A stretch of DNA of 64,000 nt from Bryoerythrophyllum caledonicum (lineage: Eukaryota; Streptophyta; Bryopsida; Pottiales; Pottiaceae). Below the pieces are notes generated by a model. It was not told where the DNA came from and made no database searches. It worked only from the letters and a program-made list of their open reading frames with translations. The stretch lies in NCBI GenBank assembly GCA_963971425.1, contig OZ020520.1, forward strand, positions 5,746,553 to 5,810,552, in the 5' to 3' direction. Made by a program: the position numbers and the translations under genes. This document shows positions 38,156 through 50,100 of this stretch, piece after piece. Within the stretch, counting starts at the first letter, position 1. Every line of letters begins with the position of its first letter.

Positions 38156-40776
38156 CTTGCTTGGTTAGGGTAGCTGCTCTTCAACTGCTTCGCGTTGATC
38201 TGCGGCTTGATTCTGCTGTGAGTCTTGATGACTCTGCTCTGCACTTGTCTGTGACCTTCGTGGAGATCGTTTCCTAGTTTGGCTGATCTCTCCCTTGTTT
38301 GTTGCAGGTGCTGACCGGTCTGTGAGAAACATGCATAGATTAAGTTAGTGACAATCGACGGACAGGTATAACTCACAGCATACAATGAATTCGCAAAGCA
38401 AGGAGTAGAATGATCTTCACTGCTGGAGAGATTCCGATCTACGCGCGCGGAATGCAGCTTTCGACACCTTCGGTACTTCTCGTCACCTTCCAGGTACACG
38501 ATCTCCTCATGGGCTTGGTAGGGAGCGCAATGTGTCCACAGCATGCGGAGTGGACGTATGTGAGGTATGCCAGTTTGAGAGGGTTTGAGAGTGAAAGGGA
38601 GTCGAGTTATATACCTTGTTTTTTGCTGGTTCTTGATGGATGTAGTAGCGGTCATCGAACGTCGTCGTATTCTGTTTGTTGATTCGCTAGGGTTGGCTTC
38701 GACAAGGAGCGGTTTGAATGCGGCTAGTCGATCTTGATTTTCCATGAATTTTCTGTCTATGTAGTGGCGGCTAGGGTTTCGTCTGTGACTTTGTGGCTGG
38801 CCGTGTGTCCCTGTATATTTCGCACCTTTGTGTGTTCTGTGAGTTTTTAGCGATGTAATGCTATCAGTGGGGAGAAGAGATAGAGCGTTGGTAAGATTGC
38901 TTACCTGGTTCCGTGCGTACTTGTTATTTGTTTGTTGTCTTGAGGTTCTGCCTCCATGTTGTTGGCGTTTTTGACATTGGGCCTTCACTCCATGTGTAGT
39001 TAGTGTTGTTGGCTTCTCACGTTCCGTTGTTGTGTCGCTATCCAGCTGCAGAATTCTGTATCTAATTCTTTGTCTTCTTGTTGCTGCTTGGCTGGGGGAC
39101 TTGTGGTTCCTGTTGGCCAAAAACATGACGCACAAATTGGTAAAATATAAGGTAGGAGTACTCACCTTGGTCCCATGGGGTGACACGATGCTTCGTTTTT
39201 TGTTTTGTTTCTTGTTCTTGGCGCTCGTTGGATTAAATCTTTGGTGTCGATGCAGGTGTGTTGGTGTCGCCGCCGGTTCGGGATGATGCGCTGCTCGATC
39301 TGTTGTCCCCGGGCGATGCCGCCATATGTGTCGTCGCTGGATCTGTCGGCGTGCTTGTCGTTGGACATGCCCTTCGTGTGAAGTCGTTTCTGATGGCTTC
39401 TTATTTTTTTTTCCCTCGTTTCCATTCAGCTGCTGGTTCTTGTGTAGATTACCCTCTTTTCTGAATGCTGTTAGGTTGGGGGATATGTGGTTCCTGTAGA
39501 TCAGAAACAAGGAGCACAAAGGGGTTAGTTGTGAGGTAAGATTACGTACCTTGGTCCGGGGGGGGTGCGCGTCGCTGCGTTTGTTGGTTTGTGTCTTGCC
39601 CTTAACACCGGATTGAATGATCTTGTGGTGTTGTAGGTATGTTGATGTCGTCATCGATTCAGGGTGGTACTCTGTGCAGCCTTCTATCCAGGGGCGGTGC
39701 CACTCTATGCATCTTCGCTTGATCTTCTGCACCTTTCTCACATTGCAGCTGTCTTGTAGCTCTTTATGATAAGGATTAGATTTGAATATTGTATCTCCAA
39801 CAGCAATAACGGTTTGTCTTATGATTTTATGAGAGAAATATTGAGATGAAATAAGGTACTGGGAGAATGTGTACAACTTAGCTGTTCGACTGGATCGTCG
39901 TTTTTTCGGTGGTTTCCTTGGGTCTTTGTCTTCTGGGCTGTTGGAGTCTTTCGCCATCGGCAGCTGCTGTCTTGGCGGCGGATCTTGTTCTTGTTCGTGT
40001 GGCCCTATCGGTTTCAGCTCCTCTCCCATTGCGTGCTTCTCTTGTAGACCCTCGTACTTCGGTACCATCTTATGTTGATCAATGACGTTCTTCTTCACCT
40101 GTGGTTCTACTCTTTCTGCAGACTGTGGAGTACATTTGATCCTATGGTTGTTTGTGCCAATTTCCCCTGTGCCGGGAAGATTAAGCAACGGGTCTATTCC
40201 TATCATGTATACTAATGTATGTGAATTTTCAGTACAAACATTAATTTGACAATATGCAATATGTAGGGCATCACAGAGTAACTTAGCTGGTTTCGCATAA
40301 TGTCGACCGTTGCAGAATCTTGTGTCTCGGCAGCTGACTTCACTTTCTTGCAAGAAACACTGTGTCTTCATGGAATCACTAGAGTCCTAGTAGAGGAGGG
40401 ATTTGATGTGTGGTATCACGATGGTGTAGTGGTAACCAAATCTCGAACTAATTGACTTAGAGTTGGTATGATAAGTGCAACATCTAGATCTAGATCTGGG
40501 CCAACACAGAGCCCCGCTTCAGATCTACTCTCCCAAACTAGTACTAGTTTGTTGCACCTTCACACAACTTTGTACCAATCGATCTAAGATTTGCAATCCC
40601 TCTCAACATTTTCCTCATCAAACGCATACCAATCAGCAACAGATAATACACACCGGGATTTACAATGAGCCCAGCAGCCCTCATTGTTGTGTGTAGAGTA
40701 TTTGCGCCTAACATCAAAAGTCCCTCCTCACCAGGATTTGCGGAGCTACTCCTCTCTCATCTCACCCGCCCATTGT
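38156..40776 (-). other. 5' region of copy 2 with tandem exon/intron-like units
   Basis: On the minus strand, consensus donors follow ACCAAG or ACCAG at 39550, 39166 and 38905. The first two are paired with acceptors ending CTACAG and CAACAG, giving two candidate introns of exactly 56 nt each (39549-39494 and 39165-39110); both are followed by GAACCACA(A/T)(A/G)TCCCCCA. A third candidate runs 38904-38837. A larger one, 38614-38320, has donor AACAAG|GTATAT and acceptor CTCACAG. The repeated donor-intron-acceptor layout suggests tandem duplication of a unit of about 385 bp. A 777-codon frame (40371-38038) is open straight through these introns; I do not recognise a domain in it and treat it as unproven. 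Confidence 0.5.
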
Positions 40777-40989
40777 CCGGTGGTGGCCACAATATCCTAC
40801 ATGTATAGTGCCGTATTTGAACATGATAAGGTTCAGATATTGAAATTACCTCCAAATGAATGATGTTAGTTGAACAATTCTCAATACAAAGGTGTAAGTA
40901 TTGCTCAACTTTGATAAAAAAAAATTAGTATTATACAGAGTGAGATACTTGCATGTATATTTAGTTTCCTACTGACGTTCAAGGATCAA
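40777..40989 (-). mobile_element. TTAA-flanked MITE, copy B, right part
   Basis: This continues the inverted copy after retrotransposon copy 2. The complement reads CAATATCTGAACCTTATCATG, then ACTTACACCTTTG, ending CGTTCAAGG next to ATCAA, a mutated TTAA. Its first 13 bp are the target duplication. Confidence 0.65.
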
Positions 40990-41190
40990 CCTTTAAATGT
41001 CAGTCAATTGGAGTTCATTTCAATATGTGAACCTTACCATGTTCAAATACAACACCCCACCTATAGAATATTGCACCCACCTTCTGACATTTAACTCTTA
41101 CAGGTGAGTCAAGAACCATACATACAAGGAAGTTATTGGCTCTATAGAAAACCAAAAAAAAAAATACTAAAGTCTAACAAGACTTACACG
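40986..41190 (+). mobile_element. TTAA-flanked MITE copy C, internally deleted, and a further fragment
   Basis: Copy C starts CCTTTAAATGTCAGTC, jumps to the 3' half (GAGTTCATTTCAATATGTG) and ends about 41100 near CATTTAACTC. Degenerate 5'-half sequence follows (GTCAAGAACCATACATACA ... AGACTTACAC) to about 41190. The order A(+), B(-), C(+) indicates repeated insertion into the same TTAA junctions. Confidence 0.55.
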
Positions 41191-41309
41191 AAAATATAAT
41201 TTTATCTAATTTATTTTTAAAGTTCACAAAATTTCCATTGAACTTGTTTAGATCAACAACTTGGTCATACCCCACATCAAGTTAGTCCAAATTGACATGA
41301 AGTTAGTTC

Positions 41310-41417
41310 AATCCCACATCTTGGTCCGAACTCACATCTGGGTCCGAAGTCACACCTCGGTCCTAACTCACACCTCGGTCCTAACTCACACCTCGGTCCG
41401 AACTCAGGTGTTGGTCC
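41310..41417 (+). repeat. 18-bp tandem repeat, six units
   Basis: Units of exactly 18 bp, GAACTCACACCTCGGTCC with variation, end in GGTCC at 41327, 41345, 41363, 41381, 41399 and 41417. The array lies about 270 bp upstream of the PH-domain gene start. There are no spacers, so it is not CRISPR-like. Confidence 0.9.
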
Positions 41418-41458
41418 AACCCAAAGCTCTTGGTGAATTTCACGAAGCGGGGATTTAT

Positions 41459-41513
41459 TTTGTTGTTTGTATGTTTGTATGTTTGTTTGTATGTTTGTTT
41501 GTATGTTTGTTGG
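41459..41513 (+). repeat. TTTG/TATG microsatellite in the PH-gene leader
   Basis: Alternating TTTG and TATG tetranucleotides run for about 55 bp. They lie in the presumed promoter or 5' UTR of the PH-domain gene, which also has (CAG)n at about 41670-41688 right before the ATG. Confidence 0.8.
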
Positions 41514-41689
41514 TTCCAGAAAGCAGACAGTTGCGGCGATCAGTATTGTAGTAGGGGATGGAGAGATGGGGCCCTTGCTAGTTGTAGTAGGAGTAGGGTC
41601 ACTTTGCAGCCACTGAGTGGGAGATTGATTCAGAGTGGGCTGGTGTGAGTGGAGTTTGAGGATCATCATCAGCAGCAGCAGCAGCAGCC

Positions 41690-43809
41690 ATGGAGAGCAT
41701 CACTAGCTACTTCACTGGGAAGACCAAGGAGCCGGAGGGCAAGGTGATTTTTCTTCCAATGTTTAGGGTTTCACGATGTCATGTAATGAAAGACCAGCAC
41801 TATGTTTCGGGAAGAATTTCATCAAGTTTTCCGAGGTTGTGCGAATTCGGGGCATTTGGATGGGTTTTGAAGGGCGAGCTTCTTTTTGGGTGAAAATTGG
41901 GCTTCCTTTGGGTTCCGTGGTCTCGGGATGTAGTGAAAAATGAAGGAAAACCATGAGAACCGGAAGAACTCTGTCTTCGGGCGAGTTTTAGGGTTTTCAG
42001 AGGTTGTCTGAATTTGGGCCATTTGGACGAGCAGATGGGTTTTGGAGAGTGGAAGTTTTGGGGTGAAAATGGGGTTTCCTTTGGGTTTCGTGGTCTCATG
42101 ATGTGAAGACCATGAGAAGCGGAAGAACTCTGTTTTTGGGCGAGTTTTAGGGTTTTCAGAGGTTGTCTGAATTTTGGGGCCATTTGGACGAGAAGATGGG
42201 TTTTGAAGAGTGAGTTTCTTTTCGGGGTTTTGTTTGGGTTTCGTGGTCTCATGATGTGATGAAAAATGAAGAAAAATCATGAGGACCGGAAGGACTCTGT
42301 TTTTGGGCAAGTTATAGGGTTTGTAGAGGTTGTCTGAATATAGAGCAATTGAATGTTTGATCCTCCGAGAGTTTTGTGAGCAGCAACTTCTTTTTGGGTT
42401 CAAAGTTTGTCAATGGAAATTGGGGTTTTTCGTTGATTTTATTGGGGACTGGAGATGTGATTTTTGGAATCTGATATCAGGGTTTGAAACTAAACGACGT
42501 GTTTGCTGATGGTTTTTGGTTTTTGTCCTGTTTTGTTTTCTCAACAGATTGAATTTTGGAATAACCCGGAACGGTCCGGTTGGCTCATGAAACAGGGTGA
42601 GTTTCTTTTGGTCTTGCAAAAAGAGTTGACGTTTCTCATCATCATAAGACTGTTTTTCTAAAGGCTATAAGTTTTTTGGAGGTGCAGGGGAGTTCATAAA
42701 GACATGGCGCAGGAGGTGGTTTGTTCTGAAGCAGGGCCGCATCTTCTGGTTCAAAGAGCAGCAGATCACACCTGTAATCATCTTCTTACCCATGCCCTGA
42801 TGCCTAACCTCAGTTTATTTCTGAAGTAAGGCAAGGTACCCTGAGTTTTGACCTTTTAAATTTTTATAAACAAATAAAACCAGCCCCAAGTAGCTCCAAA
42901 TCTCTACAATCAGTCAGAACTGACATTGGTGGATATGTATCAATTTTCTGCAGTACTCAAAATCAAGAGGAGTCATTCCTGTGAGCAGCTGCTTGACTGT
43001 CAAAGGCGCCGAGGATGTGCTCAACAAGCAGTTCGCATTTGAGCTTTCTACCAACAGAGATACTATGTACTTCATCGCCGACACTGACAAGGTAATTCCT
43101 CCTTCCAAAGTCACCTAAAGTTTCATTAAGATACTGTTTGTTATCTCACTCTAAATAGTTATTAGATCAATAGAAGAGCCTGCTAGTCTCATCCTTCAAT
43201 TAAGTCAATACATGAGCTTGTTCACACTTTGGGTGACTTCACAAATAACTCTGGTAGTTGTTCGCTTAACTTTAAGCCCTCTTAAAACATCAATATGTTA
43301 ATGCATTCAAAACTCAACATATTATTCTAGGAATGGCGGCCCTTCATTTAGGATTCCATGAGGAGGAGGATTCCTAAATGTAATTAGAGCCTAGATCCAA
43401 TGAAAGTGAAGCATGTGAACATCAAAGGGAGGGAAGATATAGATGTGACAATTAAGGACTGGGAAAAGGAATTAAATCACTTGAGACCGTGGTAGCATGG
43501 ACTCTAGAATATTATGCAAGCATGAAAATGTCAAAGTAGTAGAGTTATCTGTCACCCAAAGCGTCAATAAGATACCGGTCCTTTTGATTCTTAATATTAC
43601 TAATTGGTGCCTGCAAGTCATCAATTCTGAACAAACTTGTTTATCCGGTTCACATCACTATTTTTACTGTTTCCTCATCTTCAGGTTTCTCATGTGCTTT
43701 TTGACAGGAAAAGGAGGACTGGATCAACGCGATAGGGCGATCCATAGTGCGCCACTCCCGGTCGGTGACGGATGAAGAGGTCTTGGACTACGACAGCAAG
43801 CGCGCTTGA
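41690..43809 (+). CDS. PH1: Plant PH-domain protein (AtPH1-like), 5 exons
   Basis: Exons 41690-41743, 42548-42596, 42688-42773, 42954-43091 and 43708-43809 sum to 429 nt, coding for 142 residues. All introns are GT-AG with matching phases. Arabidopsis PH1 is about 145 residues and consists of little more than the PH domain. Here the domain runs from about residue 27: RSGWLMKQGEFIKTWRRRWF contains the basic phosphoinositide-binding loop, FELSTNRDTMYFIADTDK forms later strands, and the C-terminal helix EKEDWINAIGRSI has the invariant Trp (residue 114). PH proteins bind phosphoinositides at membranes; AtPH1 is linked to late endosomes and metal transporter localisation, by family knowledge only. 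Intron 1 holds a four-unit tandem repeat. The start ATG is in a good context (CAGCC ATG G). The gene looks intact. Confidence 0.92.
41800..42400 (+). repeat. Four diverged ~160-167-bp tandem units in intron 1 of the PH gene
   Basis: AGGTTGT(C/G)(T/C)GAAT recurs at 41834, 42001, 42160 and 42327 (spacing 167, 159 and 167). Each unit also has GGGTTTTG, GTGAAAAT, TTTCGTGGTCTC and GGAAGAACTCTGT blocks. The units occupy most of the 804-bp first intron. Confidence 0.85.
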
Positions 43810-44881
43810 TGTAAGTTCCAAGCTTGAGGACGGTGTATCTACTCGTTGACAAGGTCCACAACTCATGCGCCTCCGATTCTTCCCAGAGGCGCATGTAACA
43901 ATAATAATACTATTCACTGTTGCATTAGATACTAGACACACTTTGATATTCCCAGAACATGTGGACATTCTTGAATGCGTTTCAAGAATGTGGGCTGTAG
44001 TAGTGGCTCCGGTCAACCAACCTGACCTGGACTAGTTTGTAGATATGCTTTTTTCATCACTTGTTACTGATGCTGCTGGTGGTTAGGATTGCTCACTGTT
44101 CCAACAGATAATGCAAAACAATTGCTGTTGTACTGTACTGTTTGACCTCATTAATGTCATCCTTGTTACTATCACACCTTGATTGTATCACCTCGAAGTA
44201 GGCAATGGATGTCCCAGTGAAAAATGACCCTTATCTTCTTTGTCTGTGTCACAGATCTTGTTTATAAAAAGTACAGAGTATGTGTGACACGATCAGACAA
44301 TTTACATGAAAGGGATATCCTTCCTCTCTCTCATCTCTCCCCTTTCTACACTATATCTTTTGTGTAGAAAACTCTTTCATCTCAAAATCCACAAGAATTT
44401 TCTAGAGAAGATCTATGTTTTGAGGACATTTCAAGTGTTGTTATTGATGATGTTAACGTTGATGTCAATGACATCGAATTCAAGGTTATTTGAAACTAGT
44501 ATCCTATCCCGTTATTTCCATCGGGTAATGTAAGTTTAGGTTAAGTTAGCTAAAACTGCAAAACTAAAAGTAAAAATTACATCCCTGTCCTGTTTGGAAG
44601 TATCTCCTAGATATCTCGAGTCAAGTCCTCAGTTATTACCTAGGTATTGATGATATCCGTCAGCGCTTTTATTATATAGAAATAGATAGCTTGAAGGATA
44701 CGTAGGCATTCGGTAGAGATTATTTGTTAGTTTTATGTTCTAAGGAAGTTGATGTGAAGTTGATTCACCGCCATGAAGACTTTGTAGATGAATAGAACAC
44801 GTCACAAAGTTACAAAGATGCATATTAGCCCAATCAACCAATCTACTAAGTTAAATGATATTTGAAGTTTCTCCACTTCCA

Positions 44882-45089
44882 ACTACACTAAACACTGAAT
44901 ATAGTGTGGATTCATTATTGATGTGGATCACCCACACTAATTTCCATTAAAGCATGTGCATGCCAAGTTCTGATTGGGTATTTGTTCTCAAGCAAGTGTG
45001 TGTCAGTCAACAATTGCATGTAAATTTTCAATTAGTGTAGGAAATTTCAAATAGTTTAGTCTACACTATATTTAGGGAACGGTGTAGTG
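44882..45089. mobile_element. Candidate MITE with ~30-bp imperfect inverted ends
   Basis: The left end ACTACACTAAACACTGAATA..GTG resembles the complement of the right end (CACTACACCGTTCCCTAAAT ATAGTG). The element would be about 208 bp. No convincing target duplication is visible, so this is tentative. Confidence 0.35.
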
Positions 45090-45374
45090 ATGTAGGACAA
45101 CAATCCAAAACCGATTGGCAATCCGATTCCGTTCCCTTCTATTCCCTTCCTAGACTCCAGGGAGGAAATGTCGGTAGTCATCACATCACTCGTTAATGCA
45201 TGAGCCATGAAATCCAGGAGCGGTATTGGGTCGTCCGCCGATTTTTGGTTTGTCATACCATAGTAGAGACGATTTTATGTTTTTGCACTTGTTATATACA
45301 TGCGCACTTGACATTATTTACACTACTTCTATAACTATCTTATCAATGTCACACCATGCTCCTTTATCCTATGA

Positions 45375-45425
45375 GCATCGCTTCAATGGTGGAACGAACA
45401 TACACTTTATTCACGCCAGTCCCCT
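45375..45425 (+). mobile_element. Remnant of the retrotransposon 3' end
   Basis: TGGTGGAACGAACATACACT followed by TTATTCACGCCAGTCCCCTC matches the last ~50 bp before the terminal hairpin of both retrotransposon copies. The sequence diverges after it. It is probably a strongly 5'-truncated or decayed insertion, or a short element sharing the same tail. Confidence 0.65.
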
Positions 45426-47173
45426 CCAGAGACCAGTTATGTAGGACTAGTGGACACCCATCGTCCCTACAAGCCACCAGCAATCCCAGACGCCACTCCA
45501 CTCCCACTAAGCAAACACACATGCGATGGCTCTCAACCCCCCATCTGGTCCCTAGAATCCTGGATTCGGACCCGGATGACCCAACGTGACGAGCGGAAGG
45601 GGGTCCGGGTCCAAGGCCATGTGCGCCTGCTAACATCAGTCCACATGGCTTCACCTGGGGTGAAATTATATAGAGAAGGAGAAGAAGATTAAATGTGATA
45701 TTATGAATTACATCACATATTTTCCAAGAGCCAAGGGTGTGACATAAAAGAGGTCAGAATGTAGAAGAAACCGACACAAGTATCTGGCGCTGGTTGAGTT
45801 CACCTCACACAGAAAACAAGCAGTGATGAGGATGATTGGCGTTCATACTGATGAGGGAAGGAGTGGGGGGCAGGAGTTCGGTGGTTTGGGAGCGGGAGCG
45901 TCGCGTCGGGTCGCGGCGCGGCGCTCGAGGCAACGCGGGTGCTGCCATCAGAAAGCGGGAGGAGATAAACGCAGTCACGGATTACAAGGGAGGTGAGGTG
46001 TTGAATATGCCTGCCACGCCGAACAAGCGCCTGACAGCACCACGCGCTGCACAGCGCGCTTCACACGACACAGGCAACTGATCACCTGGTTGCACTGCAC
46101 TGCTGCTGCGGATAAGTACACGCTGCTGAGTGCTCCATGTACAACTAGGATATGCCTACCTTTCCCTCACAGCCCTCCACGCATCCCTCTCTGGCATGGG
46201 CTCCATGTACTTGTACCACTTCCTCCTCATCTTCGCCTTCTCACCAGCTACTACCTGGAACGTACTTCTCCCGGCTCGCCATGCAGCACCTCCGCCCACA
46301 AACGTTGACCGTTATCCATGTCTCATGTTTTCTTCCGTCTCAAAATAATGAAACAATATTTTTCTCAAGTGACATGGTCAAGTTTTTACAGTTGAGTAAA
46401 CCAGTTGACGACGTGATGAGGTTTACTAATCTGGGAGTAAACTTCACTTGGTGTGATGACGTTTACTTTGGCAGTTGAAGTGAAACATGGTCGGGGATGA
46501 GCTTGACACGATGAGCTCTTTGAGGAGGTGTTACTAATTTGGGAGTGACGAGGGGAGTTTTTCCAGGAGGTTTACTTCGGCAGATGAAGTGAAATGTGAT
46601 GGAGCTGAGGAGGATGCAAGGGTAGTAGCTCCTGAGGTCTGCGAGTAGCCAGCGAAAGCAGTAACGACAAACGAGGTGGAAGAGAGCTTTTGGAGTTTTC
46701 CGGAATCAGAGAGAGTCGAATGAAGCGCACCACGTGGGCGGAGGAGCGATTCGAGTATGTCAGTTGGTGAGGTGGGAAGCGGCGGCTGCTGCGGCTGCTG
46801 CTGCTGCTGACTAGACGGTTAGAGGATCGGCCGAAATTACAGTTGGTGGAGCCGACAGTTGTTGGTGGTGCCAAGCATGCACTGGACCCGCCACTAACGT
46901 AGCACTGCACACCTCCATACTGAAGATGATAACTTCGAATCCCACTCGGTGAGTCGTACTAGTGCTGCTACTACTTCGTCGTGGTCCTGGAAACCATGGA
47001 TGTGTGCAGCTTCGCGGAAGAGCTCCGTGTGCCCACCTCATCGCGCAGATCCATTCCATAAAGGAGTCTGGAGGGCGTGGGGGGGGGGGAGATAATCTCA
47101 GACGTGATGCAAGGCATGTGCTGAGATTCTTTCGAGTGGCTGCTGGTTAGTTTTCTTGCGCGTTGAGGTGACC

Positions 47174-50100
47174 ATGGTGGCGATGGACATGGAGACGTTG
47201 GTGGCGGCGTGTGGGCCGGTGGGCCTGTCCACGGGCGTGTCCAAGCTGCTCACGTTGTTGGTCACCATCCAGGCCGCAGCGCTGGCGTCGTTCGGCGGCG
47301 GCCCCAGCTTCGATCCCAAGTACTTCGTGGACATCCCGCTGCGCTTCTCGGTGAACGAGACCGCGCGCGCGTTCGACGCGTTGCCGCGGTTGTCGAACAA
47401 CACCATCGAACCAAGTTCGTCCTCTCCCCACCTCCACTCTAGAAGTAGTGCAGGACGACCACCTCTCTGCAAATGCATGTCGACAGCTTCGTCTCTCTCT
47501 TAGTCTCCAAAAGCTCAACTCTCGTGGTAACCCACAACTCTCGTGATTTTCTTGTCCTAGATGTGGGTTTTCGAAGTAGAAGTTGAGATTTGGTGGCAGG
47601 TTCTGAGTCTTATGGCGGCTGAGTTCGTTTCCAGGCATCAAATCTTGAGAATGTAGAAAATTTCAGTGCAGGACTCGAGTGGCGTTCTCATGATGAAGGT
47701 GCCTCTTGTTGATGACGCGACACTTTGATCCAGTCCCTGAGAGAAGCACCAGAGTGATATTCTTCGCACCGGTTGTTTGACTCGTTGGTTTGTTTGCTTT
47801 TGTTTCAGGGGAGCTGGAGCAATTTGTGAAGGAGTACTTCAATGCGCCAGGGAGTGATTTGATTCCATCCACTCCCAAGGACTTCAACGCCACCCCTCCC
47901 AACTTCCTCCCGCGCGTGCAGAACCTGAGCGTCCGGCAATGGGCGCTGCAAATCCACGGGCTATGGCTGGAGCTCACCCGCAAAGTCTCACCTGCCGTGG
48001 CGCAGGAACCCAACCTCCACACTCTAGTCCCTCTCAGCCACCCTGTCGTTGTCCCCGGCGCGCGCTTCAGAGAAGTTTACTACTGGGACAGCTATTGGGT
48101 CATCAAGTACGCCACACCTTCTCACTCTCCACGAAGAGTTTCACACACTTTCTTTGTAAAAAAGCCCACTACAGTACTTGATTGTGCTTACTAGAGTTTC
48201 TTTGTTTTGGATCTATAGAGGTCTGCTTGTGAGCGGCATGTACGACACGGCCACGGGAGTCGTGGAGAATTTGATGGAGCTTGTAGAGAGGTACGGGTTC
48301 GTGCCGAACGGAGCGCGGATCTATTACGAGAATCGAAGGTATTCACGCTCTCTCTCTCTTACTCTCCACTAGAAGAGGTTTGTTGTTTTTTCTCTAGCGA
48401 CCTAGTTTGTGCACTCATTTTTTCCCCCCTGCTCTATGATGATGAGATAGGATGTGGTTTTCCATTCTGAGATTGAACATGTTGATACGTTTTGCACAAG
48501 TTAAGCCAACCTCCACTGCTGAGTATGATGATACGTGCTGTGTACGCCAAAACACGCGACCAGGCTCTCCTCAAGCGCGCCATGCCCATTCTCCTCAAGG
48601 AGTACGCATTTTGGACCTCAGGTATACCCCTCTTTTTTTTTCTACTTAAAAAAATCAATATATGAAGAATTGTGTTTTCCTTACTCATTTTTATGTTGTG
48701 TGATTTTTTCAGAGCCTCATGAGGTGAGGGTGCGAGACAAGTATGGGGATGAGCATCGTCTGAGTCGGTTCTGGGCGAACTGGAACACTCCACGTCCGGA
48801 GTCTTTTACCATTGTAAGAAGACAGCCCCCCCCTTTTTTTTTGGTCAAGCAACAGACGTGGTAGATTAGGGTTTATGTTCTATTTGGGTGTTTTTGATTG
48901 ATTTTTTTGCTGTTTTTTCCAGGACTTGAATGTGACGCAAGGGATGAACAAAACCAGACAAGCCCAGTTGTATCATGACATTGCCACAGCTGCCGAGTCC
49001 GGCTGGGACTTCAGTTCTCGATGGATGGAGTAAGTTTTCACAGGTTTTCATGTCAGTTTTAGGGTTTATGCCTTCATCTTTTGTTTTCTATCAGTAGAAA
49101 ACGTCTTGGTCTTTAATGTTGACAAGACTTATTGGTTGTGCGGTGGCAGGGACCAACAGAATTTGAGGACTCTTCGGACGTCTATGATCATTCCTGCAGA
49201 TCTGAACGCCTACCTTTTTCAGGTATATTGGCTTCTTCTTTACATTCATTACTACATCATGAGAGCACATTTGTGAAATACCCTTGGTTAGAACAGCAGA
49301 TTTCTGATTTTTTTTTAATGTGATGAGCAGATGGAGAAGAATGTAGAGTACTTTGCAAAGGTGCTTGGTAACCAGACCGTGGAGACACGGTTTGCAAGTG
49401 CGGCCAAGGACCGGCAGAGAGCAATTCAAAAGATTCATTGGAGCAGGAAGAAGGGCCAATGGTTCGACGCATGGCTCTCCTCAAACCAGTGCAGTCTCAG
49501 CAAATCAGACAATAGAACGGTGAGATAGAACTCCTCATTTTTCTTCTAAAGTCACCCAAAGTTTAAACTCGAGTCAAAAGTATATTTATCCATCTTTGAG
49601 AATGAAGTAGAGGTCATATTGCATCGTGAATCTTAGCTGCTTATCTCCTCTTTCAGCTGATTATAGAAGTCTGGAAAGAAGTAAAATCTCATGGTATCTT
49701 TGTCTTGCTCACTGAGGGATTATGATTGTTTGTGCAGATTGTTTATGAGTGGAAGCAGAAGCAGCTCACATATGCCTCCAACTTCATCCCTCTCTGGGCC
49801 GGCGTCTTGTCGAAAGGTACCATTTTCTAGCACTTTTTCTGTGCAAAGAGTCTGCAACCAAGATAAAATTCTTTTGCTAATGAGGTACTACTGCATTCGG
49901 TAATTCCAGGAGATGTGCGGAAGGAGAAGGTGATTGAAGCTCTCAACAGGTCTGGGCTGGTGCAGCCTGCCGGCATTGCAACCTCACTCAGGAACACAGG
50001 CCAACAATGGTAAGCATCTCCAGAAACCAATGATAAACACACCCAAAGTTTCAGTAAGATACCCGTCTTAAGATCTATGTACTACTTTTTCCTAGTCATT

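Larger units (their letters stand above)
43810..47173. other. Intergenic region between PH gene and trehalase
   Basis: No gene seen. It holds the PH-gene 3' UTR, a possible MITE (44882-45089), a short retrotransposon 3'-end remnant (about 45375-45425) and, from about 45830, GC-rich DNA. That DNA probably includes the trehalase promoter and leader, with a GCT/GCG-rich stretch at 46781-46810. Small frames here look like composition effects. Confidence 0.5.

Noticed and set aside
40411-40460. tRNA-like A box (TGGTGTAGTGG) near the 5' end of retrotransposon copy 2
   Set aside because: No cloverleaf or properly spaced B box can be folded around it on either strand.
41310-41417. CRISPR-like array
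   Set aside because: The units are contiguous with no spacers, and the DNA is eukaryotic nuclear.
47147-47641. Minus-strand 164-codon frame over trehalase exon 1
   Set aside because: It is an antisense shadow of a GC-rich coding exon whose plus strand is clearly GH37 trehalase.
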